From NCBI RefSeq assembly GCF_031834615.1, contig NZ_CP115543.1, forward strand, positions 2,863,001-2,927,000: DNA of 64,000 bases, written 5' to 3'. Positions 1 through 8,088 of the stretch are shown here, in pieces. Below the pieces are notes generated by a model. It did not search any database. It had not been told where the DNA came from and worked only from the letters and a program-made list of their open reading frames with translations. How positions within the stretch are numbered: the first letter of the stretch is position 1; each line of letters starts with the position of its first letter. The DNA comes from Stenotrophomonas aracearum. GTDB lineage: Bacteria > Pseudomonadota > Gammaproteobacteria > Xanthomonadales > Xanthomonadaceae. The position numbers and the translations under genes were made by a program.

Positions 1-2019
1 GCCATTGCCCTTGCCCAGGGTCGCCATGATGTCTTCCATGCGGCTGCCGGCGGACTGCACCATGCGCGATTCACGGCGCTTGGTTTCGCGCTGCTGCGCG
101 ACGTCCTTGGCCAGGCGCTCGTCCTCGACCACGACGAAGTCGTCGCCTGCGTCCGGCACGCCGGACAGGCCCAGCACCTGCACCGGAATCGACGGACCGG
201 CGTGGTCCGGCTGCTTGCCGGTTTCGTCGAACAGCGCGCGCACGCGGCCGTACTGGATGCCGCACACCAGGTAGTCGCCCTTCTTCAGCGAACCCTGCTG
301 CACCAGCACGGTGGCGATCGGGCCACGGCCCTTGTCCAGCGAGGACTCGATGACCACGCCGCTGGCGCGGCCTTCGGCCACGGCCTTCAGTTCCAGCAGT
401 TCGGCCTGGATCGAGATGGCGTCCAGCAGGTTGTCGACGCCCGTGCCCGCCTTGGCCGAGATCTCCACCATCTGGATGTCGCCACCGAAGTCTTCGGCCA
501 CGACCTGCTCGGTGAGCAGCTCGTTCTTGACCCGCATCGGGTCGGCGCCGGACTTGTCCATCTTGTTGATCGCCACGATCAGCGGCACACCGGCAGAACG
601 GGCGTGCTGGATCGCTTCCTTGGTCTGCGGCATGACGCCGTCGTCGGCAGCCACCACCAGCACCACGATGTCGGTCAGCTTGGCACCGCGGGCACGCATC
701 GAGGTGAACGCGGCGTGGCCCGGGGTATCCAGGAAGCTGATCACGCCCTTCGGCGTTTCAACGTGGTACGCACCGATGTGCTGGGTGATGCCGCCGGCTT
801 CGCCGGTGGCGACCTTGGTGCGGCGGATGTAGTCCAGCAGCGAGGTCTTGCCGTGGTCGACGTGGCCCATGATGGTGACCACCGGCGGACGTGCAACGGC
901 TACGCCCTGCTCGCCTTCGTTCAACGCCAGCAGCGCGTCTTCGGCGTCGTTGGTGTTGGCACGGGTCACGTTGTGGCCGAGTTCTTCGGTCACCAGCGCC
1001 GCGGTGTCATGGTCGATGGTCTGGGTGATGGTGGCCATCACGCCCATCTTGAACAGCGCCTTGACCACGTCGCCGCCCTTCAGGGCCAGCTTCTGGGCCA
1101 GGTCGGCCACGGTGATGGTGTCGCCGATGGTGACATCACGCACGATCGGAGCGACCGGACGTTCGAAACCATGGGCACCGCCGCCGCTGCGCGACTGGTT
1201 GCTGTCGCGACGACCCGGCTGCGCGCGCCCACCCGGACGACCACGCGTGTTGCTGTTGTTGCCACGGCGCGCACGGTCGGCGGCCGACAGGTGCATCTGG
1301 CCGGCGAAGCGGTTGCCACCGTCTTCGTCGCGCTTGGCGCCGGGGCGGTTGTTGTTCGAATTGCGGTCATCGGCACGGCCGGCCGTACGGGCCGGAGCCG
1401 GTGCCGACGGACGCGCGGCAGCACGTGCCGGCGCTTCGCTGACGGCCGGGCGCGGTGCAGCCACCGGTGCCGGCGGTGCGTTCTTCGCAGCTTCCGCAGC
1501 GGCTTCGGCAGCCTTGCGCTCGGCTTCGGCGCGGTCCTTGGCGTCCTGCTCTTCCTGGCGCTTGCGTGCGATCTCTTCGTCGCGCACGCGGTCCTTTTCG
1601 GCCAGCGAGCGCTGCTCGTCCAGATTGCGCTGGCGGGATTCCTCCAGCTTGCGCAGGATGTCGGCGCGCTCCTCATCCGGCGTCATCGCCTTGCCACTGG
1701 CGTCCTTGGTGTAGGTGCGCTTCTGGCGCACTTCCACGTTGACGGTGGCCTTGCTGCGGCCGGCGCTGACGGTCACTTCCTGCAACTTGCGACGGTTCAG
1801 GGTGATCTTCTTTGCAGCGTCGTCTGCGCTTTCGACGGGCTGCTCGGCCTTGCCATGCGAACGACGAAGGAAGCCCAGGAGCTTCACCTTCTCGGTGCTG
1901 GTCACGACCTGGTCGGGACCGCTGAACTTCATGCCGGCTTCGGCAAGCTGTACAAGCAGTTTTTCGACCGGCGTGTTGACCAGTTCGGCAAGCTTGCGGA
2001 TGGTGGTTTGCTGCGACAT
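1..2019 (-). CDS. infB: Translation initiation factor IF-2 (C-terminal part outside the window)
   Basis: IF-2 is the GTPase that brings initiator tRNA to the 30S subunit and promotes 50S joining. The first 673 codons are present and the frame is open to the window edge. The N-terminus reads [15 protein letters not shown], an IF2-N domain, followed by a long Lys/Glu/Ala- and Arg/Gly/Asn-rich linker to about residue 310. The GTPase core follows: G1 GHVDHGKT at 385-392, then DTPGH, NKMD and SAK. The ATG at 2019 has AGGA five bases upstream. It follows nusA after 95 nt in the conserved order rimP-nusA-infB and should be co-transcribed. Only the C-terminal initiator-tRNA-binding domains are missing, because of the window edge. 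Confidence 0.97.
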   Translation of the reverse strand, partial: MSQQTTIRKLAELVNTPVEKLLVQLAEAGMKFSGPDQVVTSTEKVKLLGFLRRSHGKAEQPVESADDAAKKITLNRRKLQEVTVSAGRSKATVNVEVRQKRTYTKDASGKAMTPDEERADILRKLEESRQRNLDEQRSLAEKDRVRDEEIARKRQEEQDAKDRAEAERKAAEAAAEAAKNAPPAPVAAPRPAVSEAPARAAARPSAPAPARTAGRADDRNSNNNRPGAKRDEDGGNRFAGQMHLSAADRARRGNNSNTRGRPGGRAQPGRRDSNQSRSGGGAHGFERPVAPIVRDVTIGDTITVADLAQKLALKGGDVVKALFKMGVMATITQTIDHDTAALVTEELGHNVTRANTNDAEDALLALNEGEQGVAVARPPVVTIMGHVDHGKTSLLDYIRRTKVATGEAGGITQHIGAYHVETPKGVISFLDTPGHAAFTSMRARGAKLTDIVVLVVAADDGVMPQTKEAIQHARSAGVPLIVAINKMDKSGADPMRVKNELLTEQVVAEDFGGDIQMVEISAKAGTGVDNLLDAISIQAELLELKAVAEGRASGVVIESSLDKGRGPIATVLVQQGSLKKGDYLVCGIQYGRVRALFDETGKQPDHAGPSIPVQVLGLSGVPDAGDDFVVVEDERLAKDVAQQRETKRRESRMVQSAGSRMEDIMATLGKGNG

Positions 2020-2114
2020 TCGGATCCTATGATCTGGTTGGCGCTCCTTCGAAACGGGCGAAGGCAGCGCGGAGTCTAAGCCCTGATCGGGTCAGGGCAC
2101 TGTTCATCGCTGGC

Positions 2115-3626
2115 TCATTCGCCGCGCTCCAGGCGGGCGATCTCCTCGGCTCGGGCGGCAAGGATCAGGGCGGCGGCGCGCTCCTGGTCCATGTCTTCGA
2201 TGCCGAACTCGAGGATCTCGTCGGCGGCCAGGTCCGACAGGTCCTCACTCGTACGCACGCCATGGCCGGCCAGGGCGTAGGCGGTTGCCTCGTCCATGCC
2301 TTCCAGGGCGAGCAGGTCTTCAGACGGCGAACCTTCATCCAGACCTTCTTCCACCGCGAGCGCTTCGTTGAGCAGCGCGTCGCGGGCACGGGCACGCAGT
2401 TCCTCGACGATGTCTTCGTCGAAGCCTTCCACGGCCAGCAGTTCGCCAACCGGGACGTAGGCGATTTCTTCCACGGTGTTGAAGCCTTCGGTCACCAGGA
2501 TGGCGGCGATTTCTTCATCCACTTCCAGCTTGTCCATGAACAGCTGGCGGGCAACGCCCTGCTCTGCCTCGGACTTGGCGGTCACCTGGTCCTGGGTCAT
2601 CACATTCAGCTGCCAACCGGTCAGGCGGCTGGCCAGGCGCACGTTCTGGCCGCCCTTGCCGATCGCCTGGGCCAGGCGTTCTTCCGCCACGGCCAGGTCC
2701 ATCGAGTGCTTGTCTTCATCGACGATGATCGACTGCACTTCCGCCGGCGCCATCGCATTGATGACGAAGTTGGCGGGGTTGTCGTTCCACAGCACGATGT
2801 CCACGCGCTCGCCATTGAGCTCGTTGGACACGGCCTGCACGCGCGAACCGCGCATGCCGATGCAGGCGCCGATCGGATCGGTGCGCGCGTCGTGGGCGAG
2901 CACGGCGATCTTGGCGCGGTCGCCCGGGTCGCGTGCACAGGCCTTGATCACGACCAGGCCCTGGCCCACTTCCGGCACTTCCAGCTTGAACAGCTCGATC
3001 ATGAATTCCGGGGCGGCGCGGCTGATGAACAGCTGCGGACCACGCGGTTCCGAGCGCACTTCGGCCAGGTAACCGCGCACGCGGTCGCCGGCGCGCAGCA
3101 CGTCGCGCGGAATGCCCTTGTCCTTCGGGATGAAGGCCTCGGCGTTGCCGCCCAGGTCCACATAGATGTTGCCGCGCTCGGCGCGCTTGACCACGCCGGT
3201 GACCAGTTCGCCCACGCGGTCCTTCCACGCATCGACCACCTGCTGGCGCTCGGCTTCGCGCACGCGCTGGACGATCACCTGCTTGGCGGCCTGCGCCGCG
3301 ATGCGGCCGAAGTCCGGGTTTTCGATCTGCTCTTCGATGAAGTCGCCCACTTCCACGCCGTCGGCTTCGTCGATGGCGTCCATCAGGCGCACCTGGCGGT
3401 CCGGCGATTCCATGACCACGTCGTCGGCCACCACTTCCCAGCGGCGGAAGGTTTCGTAGGTGCCGTCCTTGTGGTCGATCGACACACGGGCCAGCACTTC
3501 CTCATCGGGGTAGCGCTTCTTGGCGGCCGAAGCCAGCGCGGCCTCGATCGCCTCGAAGATCACTTCACGCGGAACGCCCTTTTCATTGGCGACCGCATCC
3601 ACTACCAGCAGAAGTTCCTTGCTCAT
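2115..3626 (-). CDS. nusA: Transcription termination/antitermination factor NusA
   Basis: NusA binds RNA polymerase and affects pausing, termination and antitermination. The 503-residue product begins MSKELLLVVDAVANEKG. It has the N-terminal polymerase-binding domain (about 1-125), an S1 domain (GELVTGVVKRAERGNIYVDL, about 135-200), two KH domains (with IGMRGSRVQAV and IGKGGQNVRLA) and two C-terminal acidic helical repeats (about 360-500). That matches the usual gammaproteobacterial NusA of about 495 residues. The ATG at 3626 has GGAG seven bases upstream, inside the end of rimP. An in-frame upstream extension to 3785 overlaps rimP and was rejected. The gene lies 4 nt after rimP and is co-transcribed with infB. 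Confidence 0.98.
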   Translation of the reverse strand: MSKELLLVVDAVANEKGVPREVIFEAIEAALASAAKKRYPDEEVLARVSIDHKDGTYETFRRWEVVADDVVMESPDRQVRLMDAIDEADGVEVGDFIEEQIENPDFGRIAAQAAKQVIVQRVREAERQQVVDAWKDRVGELVTGVVKRAERGNIYVDLGGNAEAFIPKDKGIPRDVLRAGDRVRGYLAEVRSEPRGPQLFISRAAPEFMIELFKLEVPEVGQGLVVIKACARDPGDRAKIAVLAHDARTDPIGACIGMRGSRVQAVSNELNGERVDIVLWNDNPANFVINAMAPAEVQSIIVDEDKHSMDLAVAEERLAQAIGKGGQNVRLASRLTGWQLNVMTQDQVTAKSEAEQGVARQLFMDKLEVDEEIAAILVTEGFNTVEEIAYVPVGELLAVEGFDEDIVEELRARARDALLNEALAVEEGLDEGSPSEDLLALEGMDEATAYALAGHGVRTSEDLSDLAADEILEFGIEDMDQERAAALILAARAEEIARLERGE

Positions 3627-3630
3627 TGGC

Positions 3631-4221
3631 TCACTCCGCGCGCGGCTTCTTGGCCGCGGGCTCGTTGGATGGTTTCTTGTTCGCCTTGCCACCCTGCTTG
3701 GGCGCCGGGCCAGTCGGTTTGGTCGGAGCCAGGCCGAGGGCGGCCCAGTCCGGCATGATGCGTGCCTTGTCGATATTCTCGACATCGGCGGTAAACGGGG
3801 AATTGTCGACCTTGAAGGTGACCGTATTCTGTTCGGCGTCCACGCCCAGGATTTCGCCCTGCAGGCGACGGCGGCCGTCCTGCGGCAGCTTCAGCACGAC
3901 CTTGGCCGATTCGCCGATGGCTCGCTCGAACTGCTCGCGGGTGAACAGCGGGCGGTCGACGCCCGGCGAGGAGACTTCCAGCGTGTAATTGGCGCTGATC
4001 GGGTCTTCCACGTCCAGCTGGGCCGACACTTCGCGGCTGACCCGCTCGCAGTCGTCGATATTGACCATGCGCTCGGGCTGTTCGGCCAGCGGCACGTCGA
4101 TATACAGGCGCAGCGTGGCGCCACCCGGGGCGGTCAGGTATTCCACACCCAGCAGCTCGAGACCCAGCGACTGAACGGTGGGGCCGAGCAGATTCGCGAT
4201 TTCAGTTGCCTTGTCGCTCAC
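3631..4221 (-). CDS. rimP: Ribosome maturation factor RimP
   Basis: RimP assists assembly of the 30S ribosomal subunit. The product has 196 residues and starts [20 protein letters not shown]. The family core [18 protein letters not shown] and the segment [10 protein letters not shown] are visible. A Lys/Pro/Ala-rich tail of about 30 residues follows the core. The chosen start is the GTG at 4221, with AAGG six bases upstream. A longer in-frame opening to 4410 runs into the leader structure and has no family similarity. It is the first gene of the rimP-nusA-infB operon; nusA starts 4 nt after its stop. Expression is probably set by the leader and attenuator upstream. Confidence 0.95.
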   Translation of the reverse strand: MSDKATEIANLLGPTVQSLGLELLGVEYLTAPGGATLRLYIDVPLAEQPERMVNIDDCERVSREVSAQLDVEDPISANYTLEVSSPGVDRPLFTREQFERAIGESAKVVLKLPQDGRRRLQGEILGVDAEQNTVTFKVDNSPFTADVENIDKARIMPDWAALGLAPTKPTGPAPKQGGKANKKPSNEPAAKKPRAE

Positions 4222-4275
4222 AGTCTGCCTTGATTCGTTGAAAGAGGTGCTGCCCCGGCTTGCGCCCTGGGGCCC

Positions 4276-4306
4276 GGAAACAACAAAGGGCCCGCTGGGC
4301 CCCTTG
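4276..4306 (-). terminator. Terminator hairpin in the rimP leader (candidate attenuator)
   Basis: Read on the minus strand, a GC stem GGGGCCC / GGGCCC with loop AGC is followed by TTTGTTGTTT. It lies 55 nt upstream of the rimP GTG and downstream of the rimP promoter, so a terminator here must be read through for the operon to be expressed. That position is what one expects of an attenuator. Confidence 0.7.
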
Positions 4307-4355
4307 TCCGGAACGACTCCGGTCATGCTGGATGGCCAGCCTTCCGGGGGGTCAC

Positions 4356-4438
4356 GACTACCTGGTGGGAAGTCGCACGGCCCGGAAGCCGGTCGCGGGA
4401 CGGTCCGCATTCCGGGGAATGGGTCCTGTCAGGTAGTC
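4356..4438 (-). promoter_or_regulatory. Structured 5' leader of rimP-nusA-infB, rimP-leader-like
   Basis: On the minus strand, GACTACCTG (4438-4430) is perfectly complementary to CAGGTAGTC (4364-4356). These nine base pairs close a region containing three short hairpins: ATTCC/GGAAT, GCGG/CCGC and CCGG/CCGG. A terminator follows at 4306-4276. A structured leader plus Rho-independent terminator in front of this operon is described as the rimP leader family in gammaproteobacteria. Assignment to that family is by position and architecture, not by a covariance-model search. Confidence 0.65.
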
Positions 4439-4451
4439 CGCTAAGCCGTGG

Positions 4452-4480
4452 ATGATAGCGGCTGAACGACCATTTCGCAA
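4452..4480 (-). promoter_or_regulatory. Sigma70-type promoter of the rimP operon
   Basis: On the minus strand, a -35 box TTGCGA (4480-4475) and a -10 box TATCAT (4457-4452) are separated by exactly 17 nt. The predicted transcript would start near 4445, a few bases before the closing stem of the leader. Confidence 0.7.
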
Positions 4481-4558
4481 TGGCCAGGACAGTATCCAGC
4501 GCCGTATCTGAACAATCCAATCAGTTCGCGATCGGTAATGCGCAACCAGATTCCACAA

Positions 4559-4595
4559 CGAAAAAAGCGACCTCGTTGCGGAGATCGCTTTTTCG
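4559..4595 (-). terminator. Terminator downstream of the first tRNA-fMet
   Basis: Read on the minus strand, the arms CGAAAAAGCGA and TCGCTTTTTTCG flank a GC inner stem, giving a T-rich 3' side. It lies 29 nt after the tRNA and isolates it from the rimP promoter. Confidence 0.8.
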
Positions 4596-4624
4596 TCTAC
4601 TGCATCTGCACTGCAGATTTTCTG

Positions 4625-4701
4625 TGGTAGCGGGGGCAGGATTTGAACCTGCGACCTTCGGGTTATGAGCCCGACGAGCTGCCAGACTGCTCCACCCCGC
4701 A
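4625..4701 (-). tRNA. Initiator tRNA-fMet(CAT), copy proximal to rimP
   Basis: A 77-nt cloverleaf with encoded CCA end and anticodon CAT. Initiator features are visible: three consecutive G-C pairs in the anticodon stem (GGG CTCATAA CCC) and no Watson-Crick pair at position 1-72 (T and T). The copy at 4895-4971 is identical. In E. coli a tRNA-fMet gene (metY) occupies the same place upstream of rimP-nusA-infB. Confidence 0.97.
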
Positions 4702-4774
4702 GCAGAAGCGGAATTGTAGGGGAGTTTGCCCATGCGTGCAACCCCACGTTGGCGGCGATCGGCTTGGCTGGGGT

Positions 4775-4797
4775 TGCCACGCAGGGCGTGGCACTAC
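4775..4797 (-). repeat. SMAG-type REP palindrome (GTAG head)
   Basis: Read on the minus strand: GTAG followed by TGCCACG CCCTG CGTGGCA. A GTAG tetranucleotide next to an imperfect GC hairpin is the signature of the SMAG REP family of Stenotrophomonas. It lies between the two tRNA-fMet units. Confidence 0.7.
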
Positions 4798-4821
4798 CGG
4801 GGGGCTTGCACAGCATGTCCC

Positions 4822-4867
4822 GGAACGAGAAAGGCGACCCCGTTGCCGGCGTCGCCTTTCTCGTTCC
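4822..4867 (-). terminator. Terminator-like perfect hairpin after the second tRNA-fMet
   Basis: GGAACGAGAAAGGCGAC and GTCGCCTTTCTCGTTCC form a perfect 17-bp stem around a 12-nt loop. There is no external T tract, but the 3' arm contains CTTTCTC. Its layout, including the loop sequence CGTTGC, resembles the terminator at 4559-4595, so both tRNA units seem to carry related terminators. Confidence 0.6.
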
Positions 4868-4894
4868 TGCCATCGGCTTGCACCGATGGCTATT

Positions 4895-4971
4895 TGGTAG
4901 CGGGGGCAGGATTTGAACCTGCGACCTTCGGGTTATGAGCCCGACGAGCTGCCAGACTGCTCCACCCCGCA
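4895..4971 (-). tRNA. Initiator tRNA-fMet(CAT), copy proximal to nuoN
   Basis: Identical over all 77 nt to the tRNA at 4625-4701, including the encoded CCA and the initiator signatures. The seven bases outside the 5' end are also shared. The 109 nt between this gene and the nuoN stop contain no recognisable gene; a TAATAT box near 5050 could be part of a promoter, but no convincing -35 accompanies it. Confidence 0.97.
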
Positions 4972-5080
4972 GCAGAAGTGGTTGAGTTGATCTGTTACCG
5001 CAACGATGTTCTGGCGAAACCGCTGCATCAACAACTCAGGAAACGAATATTACACCATTCACGCAGTTTTGTATCGCTTT

Positions 5081-6544
5081 TTATGCGAGATGTGCAAAAG
5101 CCTGCTGGCACCAGACCATGATCGGGTTCCACGCGATGCCCAGGGCCAGCAGCGCCAGCGCGTTCACGCCCAGCACCACGCCCAGCACGCGGTCATTGTT
5201 GGCCGGCAGCGGCTCGCCCACCGGCTCGTCGAAGTACATGACCTTGATCACGCGCAGGTAGTAGAAGCAGCCGATCACTGCGCAGATCACGCCGAGGATG
5301 GCCAGCCACAGCATGCCGCCGTTGATCGCCGCGCTCAGCACCGCCAGCTTGGTCCAGAAGCCCAGGAACGGCGGAATGCCGGCCATCGAGGCCATGATGC
5401 ACAGGACCAGGCCGGCCATCCACGGGTTGCGGGCGTTCAGGCCCTTCAGGTCGTCGATCTTCTCGGCCTCGAAGCCGTTGCGCGACAGCGCGATGATCGC
5501 GCCGAAACCGGCGGTGGACATGATCGCGTAGCTCAGCGCATAGAACAGCGCGGCGGCGTAACCGCGCTCGCCGCCACCGGCAATGCCGAGCAGCAGGAAG
5601 CCGATGTGCGAGACGGTCGAATAGGCCAGCATGCGCTTGAGGTTGCTCTGCGCGATCGCCATCAGGTTGCCGACCACCAGCGACAGCGCGGCCAGCCCAC
5701 CGATCAGGTACTTCCACTCGTCCGACAGCGGGCCGATGCCCATTTCCAGCAGGCGATAGGCCATGCCGAACGCGGCCAGCTTCGGGGCCGAGCTGATGAA
5801 CAGCGCGATCGGCGCCGGGGCGCCCTGGTACACGTCGGGCAGCCACATGTGGAACGGGGCCGCGCCGAGCTTGAAGGCGACGCCGGCGATCATGAACACC
5901 GCGCCGGTCAGCAGCAGCATCTTCTCGTCCGACTGCGGAATGGCCGCGTTGATCGCGTCCAGGTGCAGGGAGCCGGTGGCGCCGTAGATCAGCGACATGC
6001 CGTACAGCAGCAGGCCCGAGGCCAGCGAACCCAGCACGATGTACTTCATCGCCGCTTCGGTCGCCAGGCCGTTGTCTCGGTTGCTGGCCACCAGTGCGTA
6101 GGAGCACAGCGCCAGCAGTTCCAGGCCCAGGTACACCATCAGCAGGCTGCCGGCCGAAACCAGGATCATCATGCCGGCGGTGGCGAACATCACCAGCACC
6201 GGGATTTCGCCCTGGAACAGGTCGCGCTCGCGCAGGTAGCTCCAGCCGTAGATCAGGGTCAGGCCGCTGCACAGCACGACCACGACCTTCATCACATCGG
6301 CCGCGGTGTCGCGGACGAACATGCCGTGGAAGACCTCGCCCTGCCCGCCCACGCCCGTGGCGAGCATGAACAGCACGACTGCCAGCGCGGCAACCGAGAA
6401 CAGGTGGGTCCAGATCTTGTTCTGCTTGCTGATGAACAGGTCGAGGATCATCAGGGCGAACGCACTGCCGATCAGCACCAGCTCCGGAGCGAGCGGCGGC
6501 AGGTCAGCGGCGGTCAATGGCAACAGCGGCGAGGTGGTCATCAT
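5081..6544 (-). CDS. nuoN: NADH-quinone oxidoreductase subunit N
   Basis: NuoN is one of the three antiporter-like proton-pumping subunits in the membrane arm of complex I. The 487-residue product starts MMTTSPLLPLTAADL and is a multi-pass membrane protein with the conserved region KRMLAYSTVSHIGFLLLG and the loop FKLGAAPFHMWLPDVYQGAP. The ATG at 6544 has AGGA four bases upstream. A TTG one codon earlier and a second ATG one codon later are alternatives. It is the last gene of the nuoA-N operon, 12 nt after nuoM. Confidence 0.97.
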   Translation of the reverse strand: MMTTSPLLPLTAADLPPLAPELVLIGSAFALMILDLFISKQNKIWTHLFSVAALAVVLFMLATGVGGQGEVFHGMFVRDTAADVMKVVVVLCSGLTLIYGWSYLRERDLFQGEIPVLVMFATAGMMILVSAGSLLMVYLGLELLALCSYALVASNRDNGLATEAAMKYIVLGSLASGLLLYGMSLIYGATGSLHLDAINAAIPQSDEKMLLLTGAVFMIAGVAFKLGAAPFHMWLPDVYQGAPAPIALFISSAPKLAAFGMAYRLLEMGIGPLSDEWKYLIGGLAALSLVVGNLMAIAQSNLKRMLAYSTVSHIGFLLLGIAGGGERGYAAALFYALSYAIMSTAGFGAIIALSRNGFEAEKIDDLKGLNARNPWMAGLVLCIMASMAGIPPFLGFWTKLAVLSAAINGGMLWLAILGVICAVIGCFYYLRVIKVMYFDEPVGEPLPANNDRVLGVVLGVNALALLALGIAWNPIMVWCQQAFAHLA

Positions 6545-6556
6545 CAAATCCTGGAA

Positions 6557-8065
6557 TTACAGCAGCTTGCTGGATGCGATCTGCATCGCCAGCTTTGCGA
6601 TCGAGGGCTCCATCAGGTCGGTCAGCGGCTTGGGGTACAGACCCAGCGCCAGCGTACCGACGGCGAACACGCCCAGCACCAGCCACTCACGGCCGTTGAT
6701 GTCCTTCAGTTCGGCCACGTGCTTGTTGGCCACTTCACCGAAGAACACGCGCTTGTACAGCCACAGCGTGTAGGCGGCGGTGATCACCAGGGTGGTCGCG
6801 GCGCCCAGCGCCAGCCACGGGTTCCGCTGGAAGCTGGCCATGATGATCATGAACTCGCCGACGAAACCGCTGGTGCCCGGCAGGCCTGCATTGGCCATGA
6901 AGAACAGCATGGCGAAGGTGGCGAACCACGGCATCACGTTGACCACGCCGCCGTAATCGGCGATGCGGCGGCTGTGCATGCGGTCGTACAGCACGCCCAC
7001 GCAGGAGAACATCGCGCCGGACACGAAGCCGTGCGAGACCATCTGCACCATGGCGCCCTGCAGGCCCAGGCGGGCCGCGTCGGCATTGCCGGCGTCACGC
7101 ACCAGCCACAGGGCGATGAAGGTACCCAGGGTGACGAAGCCCATGTGCGCGATCGACGAATAGGCGATCAGCTTCTTCATGTCGTCCTGGACCAGCGCGA
7201 CCAGGCCGACGTAGATCACCGCGATCAACGACAGCGCGATGACCAGCCAGGCCCAGTCGTGCGAGGCGTCCGGCACGATCGGCAGGTTGAAGCGCAGGAA
7301 GCCGTAACCGCCGATCTTCAGCGCGATCGCGGCCAGGATCACCGAACCGGCGGTCGGCGCTTCCACGTGCGCGTCCGGCAGCCAGGTGTGGACCGGGAAC
7401 ATCGGCACCTTGACCGCGAAGGCGATCAGGAAGGCGAAGAAGATCCAGGTCTGCTCCTGGCTGGACAACTGCAGCTGGTACAGGTCGGCGAGCTGGAAGC
7501 TGCCGCCCTTCAGGTACAGGTAGATCAGCGCCACCAGCATCAGCACCGAGCCTAGGAAGGTGTACAGGAAGAACTTCAGCGCGGCGTAGATGCGGCGCGG
7601 GCCGCCCCAGACACCGATGATCAGGAACATCGGGATCAGCATCGCTTCGAAGAACACGTAGAACAGCATCGCGTCCGTCGCGGCGAAGATGCCCACCGTG
7701 ACGCCTTCCAGGATCAGGAAGGCCGCCACGTACTGGTTGACCCGCTTGTCGATGGCGCTCCAGGCGCCGATCAGCGCCAGCACCGAGACCAGCGTGGTCA
7801 GCAGGATCAGCGCGATGGCAATGCCGTCCACGCCCAGGTTGTAGCCGATGTCGTAGGCCGGGATCCAGGCGCGGGTCTCGACGAACTGCAACGCGTCGTT
7901 GGACACGTCGTAGCCGCTGAGCAGCGACAGGCTGATCACGAAGGTCAGCACCGCCACGCCCAGCGACGCCCAACGGGCGGTCTGCGCATCACGGATGGCA
8001 AGGATCAGGGCACCGCCGAGGATCGGCAGCCAGATGAGAACACTGAGTAGAGGCCAGTTCGACAC
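6557..8065 (-). CDS. nuoM: NADH-quinone oxidoreductase subunit M
   Basis: Second antiporter-like proton-pumping subunit of complex I, 502 residues, nearly all in transmembrane helices. Characteristic stretches are KVPMFPVHTWLPDAHVEAP and DDMKKLIAYSSIAHMGFVTL, which form the discontinuous helix and following segment of the Mrp-antiporter family. The start MSNWPLLSVLIWLPI is the first ATG after the nuoL stop, 23 nt downstream of it. Confidence 0.97.
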   Translation of the reverse strand: MSNWPLLSVLIWLPILGGALILAIRDAQTARWASLGVAVLTFVISLSLLSGYDVSNDALQFVETRAWIPAYDIGYNLGVDGIAIALILLTTLVSVLALIGAWSAIDKRVNQYVAAFLILEGVTVGIFAATDAMLFYVFFEAMLIPMFLIIGVWGGPRRIYAALKFFLYTFLGSVLMLVALIYLYLKGGSFQLADLYQLQLSSQEQTWIFFAFLIAFAVKVPMFPVHTWLPDAHVEAPTAGSVILAAIALKIGGYGFLRFNLPIVPDASHDWAWLVIALSLIAVIYVGLVALVQDDMKKLIAYSSIAHMGFVTLGTFIALWLVRDAGNADAARLGLQGAMVQMVSHGFVSGAMFSCVGVLYDRMHSRRIADYGGVVNVMPWFATFAMLFFMANAGLPGTSGFVGEFMIIMASFQRNPWLALGAATTLVITAAYTLWLYKRVFFGEVANKHVAELKDINGREWLVLGVFAVGTLALGLYPKPLTDLMEPSIAKLAMQIASSKLL

Positions 8066-8088
8066 GTCTTCTTATTCCGTACAGGTCA

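Noticed and set aside
5006..7555. Very long plus-strand open frame (about 850 codons) opposite nuoN and nuoM
   Set aside because: Gln/His/Arg-rich product without family similarity, exactly antisense to clear complex I genes; a by-product of high GC and codon bias.
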